A DNA stretch of 64,000 nucleotides from the NCBI GenBank assembly GCA_020850695.1, contig JADZEF010000005.1, positions 1-64,000 on the forward strand, read 5' to 3'. This DNA is from Planctomycetaceae bacterium. GTDB lineage: Bacteria; Planctomycetota; Planctomycetia; Planctomycetales; Planctomycetaceae. Below the pieces are notes generated by a model. The model was not told the origin of the DNA and searched no databases. It saw only the letters and a list, made by a program, of their open reading frames with translations. Of the stretch, positions 54,224 to 62,842 are shown one piece after another; within the stretch, counting starts at the first letter, position 1, and every line of letters starts with the position of its first letter. Made by a program: the position numbers and the translations under genes.

Positions 54224-56497
54224 ATGAGCGTCGTCTTCGATCCGATCTGGTCGTGGCCTGCCGTGGCGGTTGTTGCGGCGGGGCTGCTGTTGCTTGTTGC
54301 GGGGACCTACCCGCGGCGGGTGCGGCACATCGCGCCCGGACGACGGCGGCTGTTGACGGGGTTGCGGCTGGCTGCGGTGGCGGCCATCGTTCTGGCGATG
54401 CTGCGGCCGGCGCTGCGGTTCGATTCGTCCGAGAAGAAGACGTCGATTCTGTATGTCGTCACCGATGCCAGCCGCAGCATGAACACGAAGGACGGCACGG
54501 GCGGGCTCACGCGCCGTGAAGCGGTGATCAAGCTGGTCAGCGACATCGAGCCGCGGTTCAAGGAGATCGCGGACGAGGTTGAGGTTCGTTACTTCGATTT
54601 CTCCACGGAGTTGACGCCCGTCGAGAAGCCTTCGCCGAATGCCGAAGGAACGCAGACGGCGTTGGGAGCGGTGCTGGAAGCCATCCATCGCGGGTCGCAG
54701 GGGCAGCGGCTGGTGGGCGTGCTGCTGATGAGCGACGGCGCGCAGCGGGCGCTGTCGCCGCTCGACGCCGACCCGCGCGACATGGCCCGCCTGCTGGGAC
54801 AGCATCAGATTCCTGTCTTCACCGTGCCGATCGGCGGCTCGGGGCTCGCCGAGAACGCGCTCGATATCGCCGTCGAAGATCTGCTGGTCGATCCGCTGGT
54901 CTTCGAGAAAAAGGTCGTTCCAGTGACGGCCAAGGTGCGACTTGCCGGAGCGGCGGGTCGGAAGGTGACGGTTCAGCTGTTGGTCGAGGACCGTACCGGG
55001 AAAAAGCCGGGCGAGTCAGGCGAGATGAAGATCCCTGAGACGACGCGGCACGCCAAGCCCCGCATGACGATCGAGACGACCCGCAACGCGGACGTCATTC
55101 CGGTCGACCTCTCGTTCATTCCCGATCGTCCGGGCGAGTTCAAGCTGCGGCTGGAAGTCATTCCACAGGATGGGGAGCTGCGCGAGGCCAACAACCGGCT
55201 CGAGACGATCGTGGCGGTGCAGAAGGGGGGGATCAAGGTCGCGTATATCGACAAGTACCGCCCCGAGATGAAGTACCTGCGGGCGGTCAATAACTCGGAC
55301 AAGATCCAGCTCGACTTCCAACTGGTGCGGTCCGGGAAGTTCCAGCCGCAGACAGATATCGATCCTGAACTGTTCAAGCCGGGGAAGTACGACGCCTACA
55401 TCCTCGGCGACGTTCCGGCGGAAGTGTACGGCGCCGAGCGTCTGAAGCAACTGGCGGCCCGCGTGAACGAAGGAGCGGGACTGCTGATGATTGGCGGCTT
55501 CCGCAGTTTCGGGAGTGGAGGGTTCGCCGAGACGCCGCTGGCCGATCTGTTGCCGGTCGCCATGCTGTCGGTCGAGAAGCAATCGGGCGACCAGATCGAT
55601 ACTTCGCTTCATTACCTGACGCCGGTGAAGATGGTCCCCACGCAGCGTGGCCTGCAGCATTATCTGATGCGGCTCGATCCGGCGAAGAACCGCGAAGTGT
55701 GGGATGCGCTGGCACCGCTCGAAGGGGCCAACAAACTCCGGACCAAGAACGAAGCCGTCGAAGTGCTGGCAGAGACGCCGGAACATGCCCCCGTCCTGAT
55801 GGCTCACGTGGTGGGCTCCGCTCGCGTGGCGGCTTTCGCGGGCGACACCACGTTTCAGTGGTATCTGGCGGGACAGCGGGAAGCCCACCAGCGATTCTGG
55901 CGGCAGATGATCCTGTGGCTCTCGCACAAGGAGGCCGACACCGATCAGCCGGTGTGGGCGTCGGTCGAGCCGCGGAATTTCTCGCCGCGGCAGCCGGCTC
56001 CCCTCAAGATGGGAGCCCGGAGCGAGACGGGGGCTCCGCTCAACGATGCGGAGTTCGCCGTGACGGTGATCGATCCCGAGGGAAAGCCGCAGTCGATTCC
56101 TGCCCGCAAGTCGGGCGATCAGAACACCGCCGAAGTGACCGGAGCCACGCTTCCGGGCGACTGGTGGGTGAAGGTGTCGGCCACGCGCGGCGGGCAGGCT
56201 TATTCATTTCCTGCCTGGACGCGGTTCCTGGTGGATGCCCGCGACCTCGAGATGGACAACCCGGCCGCCGATCCCGGCCTGATGCGTGAGATCGCCGAAC
56301 TGACCGGCGGCATGACGATCCCGCCGGAGCGGCTCGATGCCACACTCGGCGAGAAGAGCAAGAACGGCGACTTCACGCTCCGCGAGGTGGCCCAGCATCG
56401 CGACCATCGGCTGTACGACAACTGGATTTTCCTGGTCGCTTTCGTCGCGCTGATGACCGCCGAGTGGGCCTGCCGGAAGCAGTTTGGGCTGGTGTGA
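54224..56497 (+). CDS. VWA membrane protein with amidotransferase-like domain
   Basis: 757 residues. Two N-terminal helices (about 10-30 and 45-63) are followed by a VWA domain with MIDAS VVTDASRSMN (near 80). Beta-rich extracytoplasmic regions come next, then an amidotransferase-like fold near 340-480 (YDAYILGDVPAEVYGAERLK, GLLMIGGFRSFGSGGFAETP) without the catalytic Cys-His-Glu. A terminal helix lies at about 733-755. It is a paralogue in architecture of the preceding gene; the two probably act together. The stop is followed directly by the palindrome at 56498. Confidence 0.85.
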   Translation: MSVVFDPIWSWPAVAVVAAGLLLLVAGTYPRRVRHIAPGRRRLLTGLRLAAVAAIVLAMLRPALRFDSSEKKTSILYVVTDASRSMNTKDGTGGLTRREAVIKLVSDIEPRFKEIADEVEVRYFDFSTELTPVEKPSPNAEGTQTALGAVLEAIHRGSQGQRLVGVLLMSDGAQRALSPLDADPRDMARLLGQHQIPVFTVPIGGSGLAENALDIAVEDLLVDPLVFEKKVVPVTAKVRLAGAAGRKVTVQLLVEDRTGKKPGESGEMKIPETTRHAKPRMTIETTRNADVIPVDLSFIPDRPGEFKLRLEVIPQDGELREANNRLETIVAVQKGGIKVAYIDKYRPEMKYLRAVNNSDKIQLDFQLVRSGKFQPQTDIDPELFKPGKYDAYILGDVPAEVYGAERLKQLAARVNEGAGLLMIGGFRSFGSGGFAETPLADLLPVAMLSVEKQSGDQIDTSLHYLTPVKMVPTQRGLQHYLMRLDPAKNREVWDALAPLEGANKLRTKNEAVEVLAETPEHAPVLMAHVVGSARVAAFAGDTTFQWYLAGQREAHQRFWRQMILWLSHKEADTDQPVWASVEPRNFSPRQPAPLKMGARSETGAPLNDAEFAVTVIDPEGKPQSIPARKSGDQNTAEVTGATLPGDWWVKVSATRGGQAYSFPAWTRFLVDARDLEMDNPAADPGLMREIAELTGGMTIPPERLDATLGEKSKNGDFTLREVAQHRDHRLYDNWIFLVAFVALMTAEWACRKQFGLV

Positions 56498-56727
56498 GCC
56501 CCTTGGGATAGCCTTCCAGGCTGTCCGTCCAGTCGCTGCAAACGCGATTCGCCCGAAAGACCATCTTCTGAGAATTGTCATTGGTCGTTGATCATTGGTC
56601 AGTGGTCATTTCTGAGAAATGATCAACGTCCGACGGCCAATGACCACTCGGCGCGGAGTTCACCGTACGCAACAACCAGGTGGCGGCGTGAGATTCCTTG
56701 GCAGCCTGGAAGGCTATCCCACGGGGC
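56498..56727. repeat. 230-bp nested palindrome with heptamer core
   Basis: Outer arms of 26 nt (56498-56523 and 56702-56727) are inverted copies with one mismatch. They contain GGGATAGCCTTCCAGGCTG. Concentric with them is an inner palindrome (about 56578-56648) of heptamers: TCATTGG, TCGTTGA, TCATTGG, TCAGTGG, TCATTTC, around TCATTTCTGAGAAATGA. The outer centre (56612.5) and inner centre (56614) agree. It begins the base after the VWA stop codon, inside the gene-free gap 56498-56979. Nothing else was seen in that gap. Confidence 0.88.
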
Positions 56728-56979
56728 GTGGAAGGGAAACACTCACCCCGCCATGTGTATCGACCCGGTGGGTCACCCGCAGCCCTTCGACGCACGGACG
56801 ATGGCAGTCCGGCCGAGCGAAATCTCAGCCCGTCCAGTGACGATCCGGCAAGCTTTCGCGTGATTGTCTGGCGGTGAGAAATCGGGACGCGTGCAGGGGC
56901 AGCGGGGAGTCGTTAGCATGACGGCGACAAGTCCGCCCGCCGACTTTCCCGCCTGGTTTCCGCTCCGAAAGGTTGATCC

Positions 56980-57507
56980 ATGTCGAATCAGTTGCCCATC
57001 GTTTTCGCTTTGCTGACCGGTCTCTTCTGGGGCACCTATGGTTCGGCCCTCGGCAACTCGCGGAGTGCCGAGAAGAGCCCGTTCAAGCCGTACGTCCTGA
57101 TCGCCGTCGCTTACTTGGCGTGGGGCCTGATTGGCGGCGTCGGCGGGATGCTGGCGACCAAAACCGGCTTCCACTTCTCCGTCGATGGCAGCAAGTGGGG
57201 CTTCATCGCCGGCTCGCTGGGCGCTCTCGGCGCCCTCGCTCTCACGCTGGCGATGTTTACGGGAGGGACAGCGAAACCTCAGATCGTGATGCCGATTGTG
57301 TTCGGAACGGCCGTCACGGTGAACGCCATCGTGGAAATGCTCCGCACCAAGTCGTCCGTGAACCCGATGCTGTACCTGGGAATCGCCGGCATGGCGGTGT
57401 GCATCGTGCTTGTCGCGTACTTCACCCCGCACGCGACTCCTCACAAGCCGGCCGCGCCGGCGAGTGCTCCGTCGACCGCCTCTGTCACCCCCCCGGCCGC
57501 ACACTGA
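56980..57507 (+). CDS. Five-helix membrane protein resembling half of a DMT transporter
   Basis: 175 residues. Five helices are visible: PIVFALLTGLFWGTYGSAL, PYVLIAVAYLAWGLIGGVGG, GFIAGSLGALGALALTLAMF, QIVMPIVFGTAVTVNAIVEM and PMLYLGIAGMAVCIVLVAYF. An Ala/Pro tail follows. FWGTYGSALG near the N-terminus recalls the drug/metabolite and rhamnose-transporter superfamily, but at half the normal length it might need to pair. GAAAGG lies about 8 bases before the ATG. It is 60 bases before the FabZ-like gene. Confidence 0.72.
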   Translation: MSNQLPIVFALLTGLFWGTYGSALGNSRSAEKSPFKPYVLIAVAYLAWGLIGGVGGMLATKTGFHFSVDGSKWGFIAGSLGALGALALTLAMFTGGTAKPQIVMPIVFGTAVTVNAIVEMLRTKSSVNPMLYLGIAGMAVCIVLVAYFTPHATPHKPAAPASAPSTASVTPPAAH

Positions 57508-57567
57508 GAAATCCCTGCAGTTTTTCGTCCCGGCGAGCCCGCTTCCCCATCGTCAGGACTTCGTGCC

Positions 57568-57999
57568 GTGACCCGCGATGAGATCCAGAAGCTCATTCCG
57601 CACCGCCCGCCGTTTCTCTGGCTGGATGAAGTCGTTGAGGCGACCGAGCGGCGGGTGCATGCCCGCAAGTTCATCGATCCCGCGCTCGACGTGTTTCAGG
57701 GGCACTATCCCGGCTTTGCGGTGCTGCCGGGGGTGCTGCAATGCGAGGCCGCCTTTCAGGCGGGAGCACTGCTCATCGCGCGGAGCGGGACGGTGTCCCC
57801 CGGCCATGTGCCGGTGGTCACGCGGCTCAACAACACGCAGTTCCGCCGCCTGGTCCGACCGGGTGAGACGATCGACATCGAGGTCGAACTGACCGAGACT
57901 CTGGCAAACGCCTACTTCCTGACGGGCAAGGTCTCGGTCGGGGGCAAAGTTTCCACACGACTCGAATTCGCCGTGGCATCGGCGCCGGTCGGCCCGTAA
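57568..57999 (+). CDS. FabZ-like 3-hydroxyacyl dehydratase (hot-dog fold)
   Basis: 143 residues. IPHRPPFLWLDEVVE opens the fold; the catalytic His 46 is in FQGHYPGFAVLPGVLQCE with Glu 60. This is the FabZ signature, although the core insert between the two is a little altered from the textbook enzyme. FabZ removes water from 3-hydroxyacyl-ACP in fatty acid elongation. Here it might act on another acyl chain, because no fatty-acid genes are adjacent. The start is GTG at 57568, following AGGA. A strong terminator follows at 58030. Confidence 0.88.
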   Translation: MTRDEIQKLIPHRPPFLWLDEVVEATERRVHARKFIDPALDVFQGHYPGFAVLPGVLQCEAAFQAGALLIARSGTVSPGHVPVVTRLNNTQFRRLVRPGETIDIEVELTETLANAYFLTGKVSVGGKVSTRLEFAVASAPVGP

Positions 58000-58029
58000 G
58001 CCGTCCGGACGAAGTCATACGAAAAGCAG

Positions 58030-58065
58030 AAAGAGCCACAGGCGAATATCGCCCGTGGCTCTTTT
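58030..58065. terminator. Bidirectional hairpin terminator
   Basis: AAAGAGCCAC-A-GGCGA pairs with TCGCC-C-GTGGCTCTTTT around ATA, and ends in four T. On the minus strand it is preceded by the same pattern (AAAAGAGCCAC). It lies 30 bases after the FabZ-like stop and 45 before the minus-strand VWA stop. Confidence 0.88.
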
Positions 58066-58110
58066 CAATGGAATCACCGCGAATCGTTGCGATCGCCCTT
58101 CCGGTCGCCG

Positions 58111-60207
58111 TCAGAACTTCGGCACCTTGATGTCGAGGTTGTTGTAGTTCGGGTTGTGGAACCCGTCCACGAACTCCATTCCGAACCCCATGCCCATTTC
58201 ATACTGAGCCCGGCGGGCCCACGGAGTCCGCGGGTGCTCGGTGATGACGAACTGGAAGAGGTCGCGGGCCTTCTGCTCGTGCTCCTTGAGGTCCTTCAGG
58301 TACTCGTCGCGGCTCATCTTGAGCTTGAAGGCGGCCTTGAGGGCCTTGTACTGCTCTTCATCCGGTTCGATCATTTTCGGGGTGCGGCGAACGTTCCATT
58401 CGTTGCTGTTAGCCCGCACCGGCTTCGGATTCTTGCGGACGTGGTCGTCCATGGCCAGGAGGTACTGGAACAGCCGCACGCGGTAGGCATAGCACTGGGC
58501 CAGGATCAGGTCGTAGTGAGCCCGCCACCGCTCGCTCTCTTCCTTCGCCCGCAGCGGCTCCAGCTTTTCGAGCAGCGGGATGACGTTGTTCAGTCCTTCC
58601 ATGGCCCGGTTGGCTTTGACCACTTCCTGCCCGGCGGCCGACTTGAAAGGTTCGAGCTCGAGCGGGTAGTGCAGCTCGCGGATATTGAGCTGCTTGTCGA
58701 CTTCGGGATCCATGATCTGGATCGCCTGGCTGACCGTGGAGCGGAACTTGCTTTGAGTCACCTGCTGGCCGTATTCGCGCCGCGAACCGAGGTTCGGCTC
58801 GTATTCCTTCATGTCGAGGGCGTCGAACTGCCGCTTCTCGTTGGCGCCCGCTCCGGAAAGGTCTTCCTCTTCGCCGGGCAGCACGAAGAAGATGCCCCCC
58901 GACTCTTTCGCCAGCCGGACCTGCTCGTAGGGGCCGAAGCCGCTGGAGAAGGCGTCCCAGCGGGCGTGGAGTCCATCCCACTGCAGGCATTCGCGGAACG
59001 GCGTCTCGGGACCGCGGAGAATCGGCAGCCAGTGCCACAGCTTGTACTTCGGGTCCATCCACTTCACGCGGGCGTACTTGTAACCGAAGATCGCTTCGCG
59101 GCCCATGATGTAGATCGGGGCGTGCGCCTTCTTCGCCGCGTCGAGCGCCTGTTCCACCTTGTCTCCGTCGTCGCCGGATTCGTCCGTGACGACGATGACG
59201 ACGAGCTTTCGCTTCTGTCGCGAGGCCAGCGTCTTATGGTCGTCGATCGCCTTCAGGATCGCCTGGCAGGTGTTTTCCAGGCCGCTCTCGTCAATGGCGA
59301 TCTTGTCGATCGAGTCCTTGATTTCCTTCACGTCGCTGGTCGGCTTCGGCGTGATCGGATGGTATTTCTCGCCGAAGCCGATGACGGACGTGAGCAGCGT
59401 TTCCTGGTTCTTCTTTTTGCTGAATTCCTTGTCCGTCTTGGAGAACAACCCCAGTTCTTCGTACACCTTGTGGAAGTTCTCGCGGATTTCCTTCTGGTCG
59501 TCCTTCATGCTTTCGGATTCGTCGAAGAGCCAGACGCACATGACCTGCTCATTGCGCAGAATGCGAATCAGTTCGTTCGTCATCGCATGGAGGGCGGCCC
59601 CGTAACCGCCGACCATCTGGCCCCCTTCGCCTTTGATTCCACCCCCTCCGCCAACCTTGCCATCCAGATCGTCGCCAATCGACAATCCGCCGGGCCCCGC
59701 GATTTCCCCGACGCCGATCCGGATTGACGGATCTCGAAATTTATTGCTCGTCCCCATCTGCTTTCCGACACCCGTTCCGGTGCCGAAGCCGCCTCCGGTT
59801 CCTCCGCCGCCCCCTCCACCCCCCGTCCCGCCGACGGCCTGGTTCGTCTGGATGGCGTCGGTGATTTCGACTGCCGCCGAGGGGCCCGACATCGCCGTGA
59901 TTTCCGTGGCCGCCCGGGTGTCCTCGGACATCACGCGCTCGAAACTCTCGCGCGAGACATCCTCCTCATAGACCGCATCCATGTGAACCGGAGCGGTGTT
60001 CTCGACGACCGCCTGGTGGATCAGTCCCAGCGCCAGCAGCGCCATCGAATGCACGCCCAGCGACACGGCAAAGGACGAAATCCCGAGCTTCTTGGCGCTC
60101 GTTGTTTCGCTCGCGGCCGGCGCTGCATCGCGAGAGGCATCTCGCTTCGGTGCGGGGGGGGCGACGGGTTGGGCTGTCACCGGTTCGGCAAGCTGGGCAG
60201 TCGACAT
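58111..60207 (-). CDS. VWA protein with TonB-like membrane anchor (paralogue B)
   Basis: 698 residues. A short cytoplasmic N-terminus precedes one helix whose start carries S-x-x-x-H (FAVSLGVHSMALLALGLI; Ser 49, His 53). A Gly-rich linker (about 126-150) is followed by a VWA domain with an intact MIDAS (VWLFDESESMKD, Asp 229). The rest is a large helical region rich in charged coils, including YEMGMGFGMEFVDGFHNPNY at the end. It is a clear paralogue of the next gene upstream on this strand. S-x-x-x-H matches the TonB helix that couples to ExbB/ExbD. The ATG at 60207 is preferred over the GTG at 60225. Confidence 0.85.
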   Translation of the reverse strand: MSTAQLAEPVTAQPVAPPAPKRDASRDAAPAASETTSAKKLGISSFAVSLGVHSMALLALGLIHQAVVENTAPVHMDAVYEEDVSRESFERVMSEDTRAATEITAMSGPSAAVEITDAIQTNQAVGGTGGGGGGGGTGGGFGTGTGVGKQMGTSNKFRDPSIRIGVGEIAGPGGLSIGDDLDGKVGGGGGIKGEGGQMVGGYGAALHAMTNELIRILRNEQVMCVWLFDESESMKDDQKEIRENFHKVYEELGLFSKTDKEFSKKKNQETLLTSVIGFGEKYHPITPKPTSDVKEIKDSIDKIAIDESGLENTCQAILKAIDDHKTLASRQKRKLVVIVVTDESGDDGDKVEQALDAAKKAHAPIYIMGREAIFGYKYARVKWMDPKYKLWHWLPILRGPETPFRECLQWDGLHARWDAFSSGFGPYEQVRLAKESGGIFFVLPGEEEDLSGAGANEKRQFDALDMKEYEPNLGSRREYGQQVTQSKFRSTVSQAIQIMDPEVDKQLNIRELHYPLELEPFKSAAGQEVVKANRAMEGLNNVIPLLEKLEPLRAKEESERWRAHYDLILAQCYAYRVRLFQYLLAMDDHVRKNPKPVRANSNEWNVRRTPKMIEPDEEQYKALKAAFKLKMSRDEYLKDLKEHEQKARDLFQFVITEHPRTPWARRAQYEMGMGFGMEFVDGFHNPNYNNLDIKVPKF

Positions 60208-60422
60208 GGCGTCAGTTCGCTCCACTCGGAGTGACAGCGGAATGTTTGAACGGGAAGGCAGGGGGCAATCGCCGGACGCGACTGCCGTCCGAATATCAAA
60301 GTACGGCTTTCCAAGATACCGATGCGAACGGCTTCATTCTACGACAAAAGCTCTCCCGAGGCGAATCGCCCGCTGGAGAGCCTCGTCGAAAATCCACAGG
60401 ACACCCGCCGTTGATTGTTTAC

Positions 60423-60470
60423 GGCGATCACCGTCTCGGGCGATCACCGTCGACGGCGATCACAGTGTCG
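60423..60470. repeat. Three tandem 16-nt repeats
   Basis: GGCGATCACCGTCTCG, GGCGATCACCGTCGAC and GGCGATCACAGTGTCG are consecutive (60423-60438, 60439-60454, 60455-60470). The third holds the stop codon of the minus-strand VWA gene, so the repeat begins in the gene's last codons and runs into its 3' flank. Confidence 0.75.
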
Positions 60471-62406
60471 GAGGAGCCTTTGGCTTCGGCGGCGCCTTCT
60501 TCGGGTCTTTCTTGATCTCTTCTTCGCGGGCGAGCTGAATGCGACGCTGCTCGGCCGCGTTGCGATCCATGGCCACGTAGTCCGCCTTCCCTTCTTCCCA
60601 CTGCCAGCCCATGGGCTTGCTGAGTTCTTTCTCGGCCAGCAGAGCCCAGGGAGTGCCCGGGTGCTCGTCGACAACACGGGTCAGGTATTCGCGAGCCCGC
60701 TTCTCGAGTTTTTTCACTTCGGGACCGGTCGTGATCTCGCTCGACTCGGCCAGGCGCCACTGGTTGTTTCCGGCCGTCTTGAAGGTCTTCGGGTTGAGCT
60801 TCATTTCGGCCGCCATTTTGTTGAAGCCGAAATACCGGACACGCATCGCCAGGACACGCCCCATGGCGAGATCGTAACTGGCGCGCCACCGCGGGGTGTC
60901 GAGCTTGTCCCGATCCTTCTCACCCACCTCGAGCATCTGCTGCATTTCCTGCAGCGGGGCATCGTAGCGGGCGGCGAGCGGCTGAGCGGCGGTGATTTCC
61001 TGCCGCAAGGCATTGTCGTTGTCCGCCCGGAAAATCAGATTCGGGACGGGAGCATCCTTCATCGATGTGTTCTTGCAGACGTTGATCAGGGCCTGCTTGG
61101 CCTTGTTCTTCATCACCTCGGTTTCGAGGGTCCGAAGCGGGCGATAGTCCGGACGATAGCTCTTCATCACCAGCGGATCGAACTTCACCTTGCTGTCGTC
61201 CGTAATGAGGTAGAGGCCGCCCGTCTCGGTGCAGAGGCGAGTGAGCCCATACGGGCCAAACGACGACGAGATGTGATTCAGGTCCTGCACCTGCACTCCG
61301 AAGAAGGGGAGTTCGAGGCGCTCCGGATAGGCCGATTCGGGCCCCAGATCGACGGCGATGTTGTTGAAGACCGTGCCGTCCGAGTCCTTGAACGTGACGT
61401 ATCCCTTCTCGCGGCCGAAGACCGCGGCATTGCCGACGCAATAGATCTTCATGCCCCACTTGCGGAGCTTGACGAGTTCGGACTCGATGTTCTGGAAGTC
61501 ATCGCCGCGTTCGTCGGTGACGACGATGATCATCACGTTGCGCTTCATCTTCAGGCGGTGCGGCAGGAACTTGTTCGCCGCCGTCATGATGGCGGTCAGC
61601 GTCATTTCCTTGCCCGATGTGTCGTCCTTCATCTTGCGGACTTTTTCCGCGACTTCCCGGACATCATCCACCGGTTCCGGCGTCAGGATTTCCACCTTTT
61701 CGCCGAACGACAGTGCGGCGGTCTTGAGCGCTTTGTCCTGTCCGACCTTCAGCTGGCCGAGCTGCTTGTAGACGTTCTCGAAGCGGTCGGCGATGGCGTT
61801 GCGGCGGTCGCGGAGCGAGAGCGACGCGTCGAAGATCCAGATCGCCAGGGTCTTGTCATCCTTCAGCGAGGCCGTCAGTTCGTGCGTCAGTCGGTCGAGC
61901 GAGCCTTCCACCGAGCCGGAAACCTCGGAAGCCCCTTCCGAGTTGAACCCGGCCGAAAGGTCGGTCTTGTCGCCCGTCGGCATTTCGGTCGAGCGGCCGA
62001 TCGTCCGCGGAGTGATGACTTTGTCGACGACGGTCTGGAATGTCTGCTGGGAAGCGCTGACCGTGGCGATCTGCTGATCTGCGTTGTCGGGGTTCTGAGC
62101 CCCGCTGCCGTTGCCGATCGACATGCTGGTCACGTCGCCGCTGGCCGCCACGACGTCGGTTGCGGTGGCGTCGACGTTGAAGGGATCGGTCGCCGCCGAG
62201 TCGTCGAATGCGTCGGTGAAAATCCCGTTCTCATGGAAGCCGGACGGCCGCACGATGAACAGGCACGAAAGCAGTACGAGGGCGTGAGCTCCGAAGCTGA
62301 CGGCCCAGGACGGAATCTGCCGGCGGAGCGAATCCGCTTCCGCCTTGTCCATCCGTGTTTCGTAGCCGTCGACCGCCGTCAAAGGCTTGGGGGGGGAAAA
62401 GCTCAC
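60460..62406 (-). CDS. VWA protein with TonB-like membrane anchor (paralogue A)
   Basis: 648 residues from GTG 62406. One N-terminal helix carries S-x-x-x-H (WAVSFGAHALVLLSCLFI; Ser 37, His 41), then a low-complexity Ala/Asp/Ser stretch. The VWA domain has an intact MIDAS (IWIFDASLSLRD, Asp 193), with KRNVMIIVVTDERGDDFQ as the later VWA strand. A long helical C-terminal region and a basic tail (KKDPKKAPPKPKAPPTL) follow. It is upstream of its paralogue, 252 bases apart on the same strand. A start at ATG 62352 would also be possible and would still include the helix. Confidence 0.82.
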   Translation of the reverse strand: MSFSPPKPLTAVDGYETRMDKAEADSLRRQIPSWAVSFGAHALVLLSCLFIVRPSGFHENGIFTDAFDDSAATDPFNVDATATDVVAASGDVTSMSIGNGSGAQNPDNADQQIATVSASQQTFQTVVDKVITPRTIGRSTEMPTGDKTDLSAGFNSEGASEVSGSVEGSLDRLTHELTASLKDDKTLAIWIFDASLSLRDRRNAIADRFENVYKQLGQLKVGQDKALKTAALSFGEKVEILTPEPVDDVREVAEKVRKMKDDTSGKEMTLTAIMTAANKFLPHRLKMKRNVMIIVVTDERGDDFQNIESELVKLRKWGMKIYCVGNAAVFGREKGYVTFKDSDGTVFNNIAVDLGPESAYPERLELPFFGVQVQDLNHISSSFGPYGLTRLCTETGGLYLITDDSKVKFDPLVMKSYRPDYRPLRTLETEVMKNKAKQALINVCKNTSMKDAPVPNLIFRADNDNALRQEITAAQPLAARYDAPLQEMQQMLEVGEKDRDKLDTPRWRASYDLAMGRVLAMRVRYFGFNKMAAEMKLNPKTFKTAGNNQWRLAESSEITTGPEVKKLEKRAREYLTRVVDEHPGTPWALLAEKELSKPMGWQWEEGKADYVAMDRNAAEQRRIQLAREEEIKKDPKKAPPKPKAPPTL

Positions 62407-62842
62407 CGCCGGAACCTCGCAATAGGAAGGAATCCACCCGGAACGGGGGAGGTCCAACAGAAACTCAACGCAAAACGGACGCTCGCTCGGCAATCCACAT
62501 CGAATCGCGAGAACCCATCGGCCGCACAGGGAGTAACCTGCGCACAGGACCCCGCAATTTGCCTACATCCTATCCATCCCGATTTCCGACTGCAACCAGT
62601 TTGTTGATCCGTAGCATCGGGCGGGGGATGTCTCGAACTTTGACCCCAGCCCCTCGCTTTCCCGAATGGTCGACAGAACCTTACAATCCCTGTCCAACAG
62701 TTCGGTTGAGGGGTTCGTCGCCGAACGACCCCGGGATTATCCAATCGTTGCCGGTTCGCGAATCTGCTTTCTCGAACCAGCAAGCCAACGAAAACCCCTT
62801 TGGGCCGCACACGGCTTCCATCAATAAACCCCGGAGACGCTC
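62407..62842. other. Divergent intergenic region
   Basis: 436 bases between the minus-strand VWA gene and the plus-strand TlpA-like gene. No gene, strong hairpin or repeat arm was recognised. Both promoters should lie here. Confidence 0.45.

Noticed and set aside
58087-62607. Long plus-strand frames (546 and 730 residues) opposite the two VWA genes
   Set aside because: These are antisense shadows. The minus-strand proteins have intact VWA motifs and the same plan, while the plus-strand translations are compositionally odd (Val/Leu/Phe/Arg/His) and unrelated to each other's function.
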